Below are positions 25,727-34,009 of a stretch of 64,000 nt of DNA, in pieces (position 1 is the stretch's first letter; each line of letters begins with the position of its first letter). The stretch spans positions 1-64,000 of the forward strand of contig CAAGEK010000057.1 in NCBI GenBank assembly GCA_900768845.1. The letters are read 5' to 3'. Under the pieces are notes generated by a model, which was not told where the DNA came from, made no database searches, and saw nothing but the letters and a program-made list of their open reading frames with translations. The position numbers and the translations under genes were made by a program. Source of the stretch: Alphaproteobacteria bacterium. Its GTDB lineage: Bacteria > Pseudomonadota > Alphaproteobacteria > CAAGCB01 > CAG-977.

Positions 25727-26593
25727 ATGAAAACAAAGAGGCCGGATTTGTTTAAACACTTTGATTTATTTAAAAAATTTCTAACCTTTTCCGCGGTTTT
25801 AAGCGTTACGTCATCTTGCGGCGGGCCGTCGCCGTTCGAGCCGATAACGGTCGTTACGCCAAAGGCCGCGTCCTCCGTCATTGTCTGTCGCACGCAACAA
25901 TGCGCTCCGGCCAGAACGAATATGACGCGTGAGTTTTTATACAACAGCCTTTTAAACCTGTTTGACAACAATCTGGGATCGACCGTTTTATTGTGTGACG
26001 CCGACCCCAATTCCAGAATGTGTTTTGAAAACTACGTCAAATTCACGATCAAATCAGGCGTAACGCCCGCAACCGTCGTTATCGATTCGGCGAAAATCCT
26101 TGACGTCCGTTTGCAAAAAAAGGAACAGACGATTGATGTCGCGTTGGATTACAACACGCATTACAACAGCGTCCGTCCGATTTGCAGAACGTCCAAAAAC
26201 GCTTTGTTCATCAAATCGCCCGATTATGTATTGATGGAAGACACGGGCTACCGTTGTAAATTCACGACCGTTTCGACATCGACGGTTTCGTCCGTTTTTG
26301 CCATTGATTATGTCGATTTGGATTACGGTGTTATCGGTATGAATTATTCTTTCGGTGTTTCCGGCCCCGCTTATGGCGGCGGTACGGGATATATGCTGAT
26401 GCGTTTCCAAAAGAACGCCTATCCGTCCGACCCGAAAAAGTTCACTTTGCCCAAAGCTCCGGCGGAAGCCCCCGCCACGACGGTGTCTGTTGACGCGAAA
26501 GGCGGAAAAGTCACCGAACGGTACGGTGTAAAGACGGACGCCGGAACGATTGCTCCGGGGCAATACAAGGTTGCTCCTCTTCCCTTGAAATAG
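25727..26593 (+). CDS. Predicted lipoprotein of unknown function
   Basis: A 288-residue protein with a hydrophobic N-terminal segment (FLTFSAVLSVTSSCGG) ending in a lipobox-like SSC at residue 31, so it is likely lipid-anchored. Paired cysteines (VCRTQQC, LCDADPNSRMC, ICRTS) suggest disulphides in the periplasm. The central part is beta-rich; the tail is rich in Pro, Ala and Lys. There is some resemblance to conjugative transfer-type lipoproteins in layout only. AGGA lies nine bases upstream of the ATG. A strong terminator follows. Confidence 0.65.
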   Translation: MKTKRPDLFKHFDLFKKFLTFSAVLSVTSSCGGPSPFEPITVVTPKAASSVIVCRTQQCAPARTNMTREFLYNSLLNLFDNNLGSTVLLCDADPNSRMCFENYVKFTIKSGVTPATVVIDSAKILDVRLQKKEQTIDVALDYNTHYNSVRPICRTSKNALFIKSPDYVLMEDTGYRCKFTTVSTSTVSSVFAIDYVDLDYGVIGMNYSFGVSGPAYGGGTGYMLMRFQKNAYPSDPKKFTLPKAPAEAPATTVSVDAKGGKVTERYGVKTDAGTIAPGQYKVAPLPLK

Positions 26594-26612
26594 AGCCGTT
26601 TTCCATTTTCTT

Positions 26613-26641
26613 AAAGCCCCCTTGTTGTCGGGGGCTTTTTT
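26613..26641 (+). terminator. Intrinsic terminator after the lipoprotein gene
   Basis: An AAAGCCCCC / GGGGGCTTT stem with a TTGTTGTC-type loop is followed by a T run. Confidence 0.9.
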
Positions 26642-27177
26642 GTGCCGCGAAAATCACATACTAAGCGCGTGGTTCGGGAAAGCTTATAACAGCTATGCGC
26701 ACTTAGATAAACTCTTGAGTGCGGTTCGGCAACTGCAAATATCACATGGTTTTTGTACAGAAATATCTCCGCAAATCATTCCGGTGAGAGAAAAGCATAC
26801 TCGGAGGCCGTGCGGCAGGAAAGGGAATATAAGCGGAGGCTCACAAGCATATGCCGATAGAGATACCGCCGAAAATTAATGTGCCGAATTTTGCAGGTTT
26901 TCTGAAAGGGAAAATCGGTTTGATGGTTCATGAGCGGCGGGGCAACATAAAGTTTTGGAGCAAGCGGGGCTATCCGCGGTAAAGAACGCCCGTAAGATAG
27001 CAGGATACGGCTGAAGAAAGACGCTCCTGACGCTTAGACCTGTCCGCCCCGTTTACGGGTGGCAGGGATGAAATGCACCCGCCGGAACGTTGTATGCTGT
27101 TTAGGCGTAGCCTATACATGAGGACTACGCCTGTCCTGTGAAGAACCGCCCGCCGGACGCGGAGGGTGTCTTTTTAA
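26642..27177 (+). mobile_element. Decayed IS200-like element, copy 2
   Basis: The most complete of three related copies. Fragments of tnpA are readable in shifting frames: TGCAAATATCACATGG (CKYH), then IPPKINVPNFAGFLKGK and RRGNIKFWSKRGY, then KNARKIAGY. Stops and frameshifts interrupt them. A tail of about 170 bases follows with GTTTACGGGTGGCAGGG, GCACCCGCCGGAACG and TGAGGACTACGCC, shared with copies at 11.0 and 41.1 kb. It ends in a degraded hairpin near 27145-27170. The orientation is opposite to the other two copies. Confidence 0.75.
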
Positions 27178-27936
27178 ACCGGATTCCGGAGCATATGGGG
27201 AGGTTTCAATCGCCGCCGTGCTTCACAAATGAATGTATGTCACGTTTAAAGGGATCTCCGCCCCGTTCCTCCGCCGTAACCGGCACGCTTTTTCGAATAT
27301 ATGCCCCGTTTGAAGGGATCATTCAACCGCCGCCGTGATGCAAGCGTCGTTTCCCGAAAAATGTATGTGCATCATCCAAGCGTCGCCGTAACGCAAAACG
27401 AATATATGCCCCGTTTTGAATGAAAGACGTAAACCGCCCTTTCACGCCGGCGGCATCATTTAACCGTCCATTCGGATAAAAAATACGGCGGGTATTTTTC
27501 AATCGAGAATTTTTTCGTATCCATCCCCGGCTTTGCCGAACGCAACAGAAAATGAAAAGCAAAAACGATGAAAGGAAAAACTCATTTTGCAAATTACCAA
27601 GCATCAGAAACAAAAGAGTTCGCCAAGCCGAAAAAACAGACCAAAATATCGCCCGAGAAACAAATCATACGCCACACTTGCAAACGACCGCAGGCCGCTA
27701 TGATATAAGAACCGTATCGCCCCTCCCCTGCGTTTTTTTTTCAGACTTGGCGCACTTATTTGCTTTTAAAAAAGCCGGTTTGTTTACAAAAAACGGAATG
27801 TTTTATCAGAACCGCACCTGTTTTGGTGATGCCATGACTCGTCTGCTGTCGCGATTTTGCGGTTTTCGGATATCTCTTTCATCCCCGCTTGAAAAATTCT
27901 TTACGGCATATTTTATCAGCCGTCGCCATTCCATAC
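27178..27936. other. Gene-free stretch with imperfect repeats
   Basis: No convincing gene is seen. GAATATATGCCCCGTTT occurs twice (near 27293 and 27409), and CGCCGCCGTG- and AATGTATGT-containing segments recur in the same region. This suggests old, diverged repeat units of about 115-125 bases. From 27540 onward the sequence is AT-rich and unremarkable. Confidence 0.45.
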
Positions 27937-27968
27937 AAAAAAGCCCTGAAAGAAACAGAGCTTTTTTT
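27937..27968 (-). terminator. Intrinsic terminator after surE
   Basis: On the minus strand an AAAAAAGC-T-CTG / CAG-G-GCTTTTTT imperfect hairpin ends in a T run, eight bases past the surE stop. It would end the long dgt-to-surE run. Confidence 0.75.
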
Positions 27969-27975
27969 GAAAAGA

Positions 27976-28731
27976 TTAAGGTGAACGGCTTTTCAAAACC
28001 GCCTGCGTATCCTTATCCGTCAAGCTCAAAGAAACCGGCGTTACGGTAACCGCTCCACGCGAAACGGCTTCGACGTCACCGCCCGCCGAATTGTCTTCGG
28101 TTCGGGTAAAGCCGATTTTAAAAGAATATTCCCCTTCGCCCGTTTGATCCACACGGACTTCATCACCGATTTTCCGACGGCTGAGAACGGGAAACTCGAC
28201 GCCGGTACATTCATCGGCAGGAACGGCGGGGAAATTAACGTTCATCAGCGTATCCCCCGGCCAATCCGTTTCCAAAAGCTTGCGTATCACGACAGGAGCG
28301 TACTTTTCCGCCGTTTCCCAATATGCTCCGGATACGGCGTTTTTTGCGCCGTAAAGACTTAAAGCGATGGAACGAACCCCTTGCAACGTCCCTTCCATCG
28401 CCGCACCTATCGTGCCCGAATAGGCTACGTCAAACCCCAAATTCGCCCCTTGATTAACGCCGGACAACACCAAATCCGGCAGACGATCCGACAACAAATA
28501 ACGGCACGCGAAAATAATGCAATCCGTCGGCGTTCCGTCAACGGCATACCGCCTGTCGCCGGTCTTTTTCACCGTCATCGTCCGGTGAGCCGTAAAGGAA
28601 TGCCCCGTTCCGCTTTGTTCGCAGGAAGGGGCGACGACCCAAACATCGTCCGTCAAAGTGCGGGCGATTTTTTCGGCGACTTCAATCCCTTTTGAACGGA
28701 TACCGTCATCGTTGCAGATTAAAATACGCAT
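27976..28731 (-). CDS. surE: 5'/3'-nucleotidase SurE
   Basis: SurE is a metal-dependent nucleotidase of stationary-phase survival. I start at the ATG at 28731, giving 251 residues beginning MRILICNDDGIRSKGIE, the standard N-terminus with the metal-binding NDD. The longer frame adds 28 unrelated residues inside serS. APSCEQSGTGHSFT and SGVNQGANLGFDVAYSGTIGAAMEG carry the remaining active-site residues. It follows serS by 19 bases, and the usual surE-serS neighbourhood is conserved. Confidence 0.95.
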   Translation of the reverse strand: MRILICNDDGIRSKGIEVAEKIARTLTDDVWVVAPSCEQSGTGHSFTAHRTMTVKKTGDRRYAVDGTPTDCIIFACRYLLSDRLPDLVLSGVNQGANLGFDVAYSGTIGAAMEGTLQGVRSIALSLYGAKNAVSGAYWETAEKYAPVVIRKLLETDWPGDTLMNVNFPAVPADECTGVEFPVLSRRKIGDEVRVDQTGEGEYSFKIGFTRTEDNSAGGDVEAVSRGAVTVTPVSLSLTDKDTQAVLKSRSP

Positions 28732-28750
28732 CAAAACCGCCCGCCCGTTT

Positions 28751-30028
28751 TCACTTTTTCGCCGTAATGACGGTCTGACCGCCCATGTATCCGCGCAAAG
28801 CCTCGGGAATTTCAATCGAGCCGTCGGCTTGTTGATAATTTTCCATAACGGCGATCAAAGCGCGACCGACGGCGACGCCCGAACCGTTCAGGGTATGGAC
28901 GAAACGCGTGCCCTTTTGCGATTTGTTCTTGCAACGGGCGTTCATGCGGCGCGCTTGGAAATCCCAGCAATTGGAAACGCTTGAAATTTCGCGATACTTA
29001 TTCTGTCCGGGCATCCACACTTCCAAATCGTGGGTTTTGCGCGAACTGAAACCCATATCCCCCGCAGACAAACACATCACGCGGTAAGGCAAATTCAGCC
29101 CCTTTAAGATGTTTTCCGCGCAATTTGTCATCCGTTCGTGTTCTTCCCACGAATGTTCGGGATCGGTGATGCTGACCATTTCGACTTTATAGAACTGGTG
29201 CTGACGGATCATTCCGCGTGTGTCTTTGCCGGCCGCTCCCGCTTCGGAACGGAAACACGGCGTCAAAGCCGTAAAGCGCAAAGGCAGACTGTCTTCGTCA
29301 ATGATTTTGCCCGCGACCATGTTTGTCAGGCTGACTTCCGCCGTCGGAATCAACCAATAGCCGTTTTCCGTACGGAACAGGTCTTCGGAAAACTTGGGCA
29401 ATTGAGCCGTGCCGTAAGCCGCTTCGCTGTTGACCAGCAAAGGCACGTCGAATTCGGTGTAGCCGTGTTGTTGCGTGTGCATATCCAGCATATACTGCCC
29501 CAACGCACGTTCCATGCGGGCGATGTCGGAAGACAGATAAACAAAGCGTGCGCCGGAAACGCGGGCGGCCTGTTCAAAATCCATCATCCCCAGCTTTGCG
29601 CCCAGTTCGTCATGTTCCAAAGGTTTGAAATCAAACTTGCGCAGTTCCCCCCAACGGCGGATTTCAACATTCGAGGTTTCGTCCGCGCCGTCGGGAACGT
29701 CATCCGCAGGACGGTTCGGCAAAGAAGACAGCAAACGGTCGATTTGTTCCGACAGCAAACGGCCGTCTTCTTCCATATCGGCCATACCGCGTTTCAGCGC
29801 GCCGACTTCATGCATTAAAACCTCTGCATCCCCGCCGTTTTTCTTGACTTCGGCAACCTGACGGGACAAATCGTTGCGTCGGGACTGCATTTCCTGCAAA
29901 TCCGTCTGGCTGGCGCGATATTTCCTATCCAACTCCAGAACTTCGGCGGAACGGGGAGCCAACCCTTTGCGTTCCAAGCCTTTGTCGAATTCCGCGGGAT
30001 TTTCTCTGATCCATTTAATGTCGTACAT
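28751..30028 (-). CDS. serS: Seryl-tRNA synthetase
   Basis: This class II synthetase charges tRNA-Ser. The 425-residue product begins with the long N-terminal coiled-coil arm (residues about 25-105), followed by motif 2 (FRSEAGAAGKDTRGMIRQHQFYKVE) and motif 3 (GSGVAVGRALIAVMENYQ). AGGAG precedes the ATG at 30028. tatC ends 36 bases upstream. Length and motifs are normal. Confidence 0.97.
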   Translation of the reverse strand: MYDIKWIRENPAEFDKGLERKGLAPRSAEVLELDRKYRASQTDLQEMQSRRNDLSRQVAEVKKNGGDAEVLMHEVGALKRGMADMEEDGRLLSEQIDRLLSSLPNRPADDVPDGADETSNVEIRRWGELRKFDFKPLEHDELGAKLGMMDFEQAARVSGARFVYLSSDIARMERALGQYMLDMHTQQHGYTEFDVPLLVNSEAAYGTAQLPKFSEDLFRTENGYWLIPTAEVSLTNMVAGKIIDEDSLPLRFTALTPCFRSEAGAAGKDTRGMIRQHQFYKVEMVSITDPEHSWEEHERMTNCAENILKGLNLPYRVMCLSAGDMGFSSRKTHDLEVWMPGQNKYREISSVSNCWDFQARRMNARCKNKSQKGTRFVHTLNGSGVAVGRALIAVMENYQQADGSIEIPEALRGYMGGQTVITAKK

Positions 30029-30064
30029 GGTAACTCCTGAACAAAAATTTACTTTGTTATAGAC

Positions 30065-30865
30065 CTAGTTTTCATTCTTTTCAACCCGTTCTATAAACCA
30101 AATCGCGCCTTCGTACAAAACCAGCAAAGGCGCGGCCAAGGCGAACTGGCTGATAATATCGGGAGGCGTTGCAACCGCCGCCAAAACAAATATCGCCACG
30201 ATCGCGTAACGGCGGCAATCTTTCAAGCTTTGAGCCGTAAACAGCCCCATTTCGGCCAAAACAATCAAAACCAGAGGCAGTTGGAAAGAAAAACCGAACG
30301 CCAAAAACATCGCGATTAAAAAAGACAGGTATTCCTGAAGTCTGGCTTCCAAAACGACGGGCAACACACCCTGCCCCGCGCCGAGTTGTTGAAAGCCCAG
30401 CAAAAACCTGAAAGCGGCAGGCATCACGACATAAAAAACGAACACGCCGCCGCACAAAAACAGAACCGGAGCGGCAAAAAATACGGGACGGACGAACCGG
30501 CGTTCCGATTCGTAAAGCCCCGGAGCGATAAAACGCCACACCTGATACGCCAAAAACGGAAACGTCAAAAGACACGCCCCGAATCCCGATATTTTCAATC
30601 GGGTGATAAAGCCTTCCGCCACACCGGTAAAAATCATCCGGCCGGATCCGCCGGAAGTTTGCATGGAATTGGCCAGAGGAACCGACAAAAACTCCAAAAT
30701 CACGCCGCCGAACGGATAAACGGCGGCAAAAGAAATTATAAAAAACGCAAACGTTTTCAATATCCGGCTTCTCAGTTCGGACAAATGCCCGACCCACGTC
30801 ATCAGCCCTTGTTCTTCGCCGCCGGCCTGTCCGTCAAATTCGGGCGGTGAAAAATCTTCAGTCAT
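30065..30865 (-). CDS. tatC: Twin-arginine translocase subunit TatC
   Basis: TatC is the membrane receptor for twin-arginine signal peptides. The 266-residue protein has a cytosolic N-terminus with HLSELRSRILK, the diagnostic TatC motif, then six membrane segments, including FRFLLGF in the middle and LAAPLLVLYEGAIWFIE at the end. Its start overlaps the end of tatB by eight bases. Order tatA-tatB-tatC on the minus strand is the standard alphaproteobacterial operon. Confidence 0.96.
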   Translation of the reverse strand: MTEDFSPPEFDGQAGGEEQGLMTWVGHLSELRSRILKTFAFFIISFAAVYPFGGVILEFLSVPLANSMQTSGGSGRMIFTGVAEGFITRLKISGFGACLLTFPFLAYQVWRFIAPGLYESERRFVRPVFFAAPVLFLCGGVFVFYVVMPAAFRFLLGFQQLGAGQGVLPVVLEARLQEYLSFLIAMFLAFGFSFQLPLVLIVLAEMGLFTAQSLKDCRRYAIVAIFVLAAVATPPDIISQFALAAPLLVLYEGAIWFIERVEKNEN

Positions 30866-31094
30866 CCCTGCCGTCCTTTTTTTCTTCCGTCAGCAACTTT
30901 TCCGCCCGATCCGCCAGCTTGTCCGCGTCGTAAAGCACGTCGTCGACGGCGTTGTGCCATTTGCGCCAAAATCTTTGCACGGCGCGATACGCCCGCCCGA
31001 CGGCTCGTAAAACGTCCGGCAACTGTTTCGGCCCGACAACGGCCAAAGCGATAATCAGAATAACCGCAAATTCGGAACCGCTGATACCGAACAC
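30858..31094 (-). CDS. tatB: Twin-arginine translocase subunit TatB
   Basis: A 78-residue TatB with the N-terminal helix MFGISGSEFAVILIIALAVV, the GPKQLPDVLRAVGRA hinge, and an amphipathic charged tail. The start is a GTG directly after the tatA stop (TAAGTG), with AAGGA inside the tatA end seven bases upstream. TatB sits with TatC in the receptor complex. It is short compared with the usual 120-170 residues of TatB but retains the essential regions. Confidence 0.92.
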   Translation of the reverse strand: MFGISGSEFAVILIIALAVVGPKQLPDVLRAVGRAYRAVQRFWRKWHNAVDDVLYDADKLADRAEKLLTEEKKDGRDD

Positions 31095-31298
31095 TTACGC
31101 ATCCTTTTTATCGTTGGCGTCACTTTGCGGAGCGGCGATTTGATTGTCTTTTTCGGATTTTTCATCCTCGGCCAGCCCCTTTTTGAACAGACGGACGCTT
31201 TTTCCCATATCCTCCGCCAAAGCCGGCAGCTTGCCCCGGCCGAACAAAATCATAACAATCAGCAAAATGACAATCAGCTGCCAAAAACCGATACCCAT
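31095..31298 (-). CDS. tatA: Twin-arginine translocase subunit TatA
   Basis: TatA forms the protein-conducting assembly of the Tat system. The 67-residue protein shows MGIGFWQLIVILLIVMILFGRGKLPALAEDMGKSVR, combining the membrane helix, FGRGKLP hinge and amphipathic helix, and a polar acidic tail. GGAGG precedes the ATG at 31298. The M50 peptidase gene ends 22 bases upstream. Confidence 0.95.
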   Translation of the reverse strand: MGIGFWQLIVILLIVMILFGRGKLPALAEDMGKSVRLFKKGLAEDEKSEKDNQIAAPQSDANDKKDA

Positions 31299-31319
31299 CC
31301 GTTTTTTCCTCCATTCAAA

Positions 31320-32012
31320 TCACAAACCGAACAATCCCGCGAAAAAAGATACGGTACGTTGCAAAGACGCCGCCAAAAAGCGTGAAACAAAATCGAAATC
31401 GCGCCCTATATAATCGCCCGACATCGGGATTAAAATCAAGACGGAAACAAGTACGGCGAAACCGTATTTTTCCGTTTGCGCAAAACGAACCGCCGCTTTC
31501 AACGGCAAAACGCCCGTGACAATCCGCCCTCCGTCCATCGGAAGCACGGGGATCAGATTAAAAATCATCAACGAAAAATTGAACAAAACGGCGTTGACCA
31601 AAACTTCCCGCCACCACACGGACAAAGAAACATCAAAACGGACACATACCGCCAAAACGCCCAACGCGATCAAAGCCTGAACCAGATTCGCCAAAGGCCC
31701 CGCCGCCGCTACCAAAGCCATCTGTTCTTTGGGTTTTCTCAGCTTTGAAAAATTGACGGGGACGGGTTTCGCCCACCCGAACATAAACGGGGCGTGCGCC
31801 AAAATCAGCATCAAAGGGAAAATCACCGTCCCGAACGGATCGACGTGTTTCAAAGGGTTCAAGGACAGGCGGCCTTCCTCTTTCGCCGTCCGGTCGCCGA
31901 AATAAAGAGCCGCAAACCCGTGCGACACTTCGTGCAAAACGATCGCGGCGACAACGGGCAAAACCCACGACGACAAGCGGATCGCTTCGGTAACCCAGTC
32001 CTGCACCCTCAC
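31320..32012 (-). CDS. M50 site-2-protease-family membrane peptidase
   Basis: A 230-residue polytopic zinc protease of the site-2 type. The HExxH motif lies in the first helix (VLHEVSHGFAALYFGD), and the second metal region is MDGGRIVTGVLP near residue 160. Four to five membrane segments are visible. The start is a GTG overlapping the nagZ stop by four bases (GTGA), so translation is coupled. In many Alphaproteobacteria scpA and scpB sit between nagZ and tatA; here this peptidase takes that place. Substrate unknown. Confidence 0.9.
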   Translation of the reverse strand: MRVQDWVTEAIRLSSWVLPVVAAIVLHEVSHGFAALYFGDRTAKEEGRLSLNPLKHVDPFGTVIFPLMLILAHAPFMFGWAKPVPVNFSKLRKPKEQMALVAAAGPLANLVQALIALGVLAVCVRFDVSLSVWWREVLVNAVLFNFSLMIFNLIPVLPMDGGRIVTGVLPLKAAVRFAQTEKYGFAVLVSVLILIPMSGDYIGRDFDFVSRFLAASLQRTVSFFAGLFGL

Positions 32013-33043
32013 CCCTCCGCCAGCAACGAATCAAGCCGCGCCCGCGCCGCTTCAACGTCAAGAGGCGTCGCTTCCGCCGCCGCCCGATCGCGAATCCGTA
32101 CGGCTTCGGCAAAACGGAAAGCCGCCCGTTCCGTCAAAGGTTCGACCGCCGATGCAATCGCCCGCATTTCCTCAGGGTCTCCGTTACAGTGCAAAACGGC
32201 GTCGCAACCGGCGTGTAAAGCCTGTCGGGTCAAATCGGCAAAATCGCCCTTCAGGGCTTTCATTGACAAATCGTCGCAAATCAAAAATCCGTCAAATCCG
32301 ATGAAACCGCGGATGACCTCTTCAATCACGCGCTTTGACAGCGAAGCCGGATTTTGTCCGTCAACCGCCGTATAAAGCAGATGAGCCGTCATCGCCCATC
32401 CCGCTTTATTGAGCCGTTTGAACGGCGCAAAATCGGTTTGTTCCAACACTTCCCGCGCTTCATCGACGGAAGGCAGGGATAAATGGCTGTCGCAACGGGC
32501 GCGACCGTGTCCGGGGATGTGTTTCACAATCGCCGTCACGCCCTCGTCCGACAAACCGCGGCAAACGGCGGCTCCCAATTCGGCGACGGCGACGGCTTTT
32601 TCAGAAAACGCCCTGTCGCCGATAATGTCATGCGCACCGCAAGCGGGCACGTCCAAAAGCGGCAGACAGTCGACGTCAATCCCCAGCTTTTTCAAATCCC
32701 TGCCGATCAAACGCGCATTCAAACAGGCCGCTTCCCGTGCCGCCGCAGGATTTTTTTCGTACAAATCCCCGAAAACGCGTTGGGGCGGATACGTTTTCCA
32801 GTGCGGCGGTTTCAACCGTTGAACCCTGCCGCCTTCCTGATCGATCAGAACGGGGGCGTTTTGACGGCCGACCGTTTCACGCAAGGACGCCGTCAAAGAC
32901 GTTACCTGTTCCGGCGTTTCAACGTTGCGGGCGAACAAGATAAAGCCCAACGGATTGACACGACGGAAAAACTCTTTTTCAAAATCATTCAAAACCGTGC
33001 CCGAACATCCGAAAATGACGGCGGAAGGAAGATTATTTTGCAA
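32009..33043 (-). CDS. nagZ: Beta-N-acetylhexosaminidase NagZ
   Basis: NagZ is a cytosolic family 3 glycosidase that removes GlcNAc from peptidoglycan fragments during recycling. I start at a TTG (33043) with CAGGAG seven bases upstream, giving 344 residues. The ATG at 33121 would overlap the SPOR gene by about 89 bases and lacks such a site. Seen are LIDQEGGRVQRL, the catalytic KHIPGHGRARCDSHLSLP with its Asp-His pair, and FDGFLICDDLSMKAL containing the nucleophile Asp. Confidence 0.93.
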   Translation of the reverse strand: MQNNLPSAVIFGCSGTVLNDFEKEFFRRVNPLGFILFARNVETPEQVTSLTASLRETVGRQNAPVLIDQEGGRVQRLKPPHWKTYPPQRVFGDLYEKNPAAAREAACLNARLIGRDLKKLGIDVDCLPLLDVPACGAHDIIGDRAFSEKAVAVAELGAAVCRGLSDEGVTAIVKHIPGHGRARCDSHLSLPSVDEAREVLEQTDFAPFKRLNKAGWAMTAHLLYTAVDGQNPASLSKRVIEEVIRGFIGFDGFLICDDLSMKALKGDFADLTRQALHAGCDAVLHCNGDPEEMRAIASAVEPLTERAAFRFAEAVRIRDRAAAEATPLDVEAARARLDSLLAEG

Positions 33044-34007
33044 CGATGCACTCCTGATTGCGGACTTTGAAACGGTAACACAGATCGGTCGCCTGTTCGC
33101 GTGTGTCAAAAGATCCGACACGGACGCGGAAATATGTGTTGTTGCGGACAGTCACCTCGGATATGGCATGAGGGTGGCCTTTGACCAAATCGCGATATTT
33201 GGACGACAGGCGTTTCCATTCCTTTTCGGCGACCTCTTTCGTTCGCACGGAAACCAGCTGAACCGAAAACTTTCCGGTATCCTTCGCCGGAGCCGAAGCC
33301 GCAGGTTTGGAAGCGGCTTCCCGCGCTTGTTTCGATTCCGCAACTTTTTTCCGTCCCTCTGACGGCGTTTCCGTCTTTTTCTTGTCCGCCGCCGGATTTA
33401 CGGTTTGCCGTTTCACGGGTTCTTTGATTTCCTTGGCGGGTTCGGAATCCGGAAGGGGATTTTCCGCCGCCGTTTTTGCCGGAGATTGTCCTTCCGTCGC
33501 GGAAACGGTGCGGAACATCACTTCGACCGGTTCGCCGTTTTCATCATAAACCGTTCCCGACGCCAGTTCCGCGGGATCGGAAACGTGTTCCGCCAAAGCT
33601 CCGATCGGATCGCCGCTTTGATAGATTTCATCCGGCAAAACGTCCTCAGTTTCCTGTTCCGGCGCGGCAGGCTTTTCGGGACGGGGCAACAAACGTTCGA
33701 CCGCCGGTTCGCCTTCGGAAGAGCGCAAACGGTCGTAAATCAGCTTGTCCTGATTGGGAACCTCCATGCCTCCGGGGGTTTTGGGACGGATGCGGTACAG
33801 GGATTTTTCAGCCTTGATCAACGGCAGTTCCCCTCCGTTATCCTTGTAGAGGGAAACATATTTTCCGAACGTCGCCCACCCGACGAACGCCGCGACGACG
33901 ACGCCGGTCGCAACGCCGATCAAAATCGCCGGACGGCGTTTTTTTTCCTCCAGCCGTTCTTCGCGAAAAGGCGACGGCGTTTCGTCCTGATAATCCAAAG
34001 GCATCAT
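33033..34007 (-). CDS. SPOR-domain membrane protein
   Basis: A 324-residue protein with a short cytosolic N-terminus, a single membrane helix (AILIGVATGVVVAAFVGWA, about residues 29-47), a long Pro/Glu/Lys-rich linker, and a C-terminal SPOR domain (FSVQLVSVRTKEVAEKEW, then YFRVRVGSFDTREQATDLC). SPOR domains bind denuded peptidoglycan at division sites. ATG 34007 has AGGAG eight bases upstream; a GTG at 34013 overlaps the argS stop but is too near the ribosome site. The position between argS and nagZ is typical. Confidence 0.9.
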   Translation of the reverse strand: MMPLDYQDETPSPFREERLEEKKRRPAILIGVATGVVVAAFVGWATFGKYVSLYKDNGGELPLIKAEKSLYRIRPKTPGGMEVPNQDKLIYDRLRSSEGEPAVERLLPRPEKPAAPEQETEDVLPDEIYQSGDPIGALAEHVSDPAELASGTVYDENGEPVEVMFRTVSATEGQSPAKTAAENPLPDSEPAKEIKEPVKRQTVNPAADKKKTETPSEGRKKVAESKQAREAASKPAASAPAKDTGKFSVQLVSVRTKEVAEKEWKRLSSKYRDLVKGHPHAISEVTVRNNTYFRVRVGSFDTREQATDLCYRFKVRNQECIVAK

Positions 34008-34009
34008 TG

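Noticed and set aside
33044..33121. N-terminal extension of NagZ to the ATG at 33121
   Set aside because: It would overlap the SPOR gene by about 89 bases. The TTG at 33043 has a strong ribosome site, and homology starts just after it.
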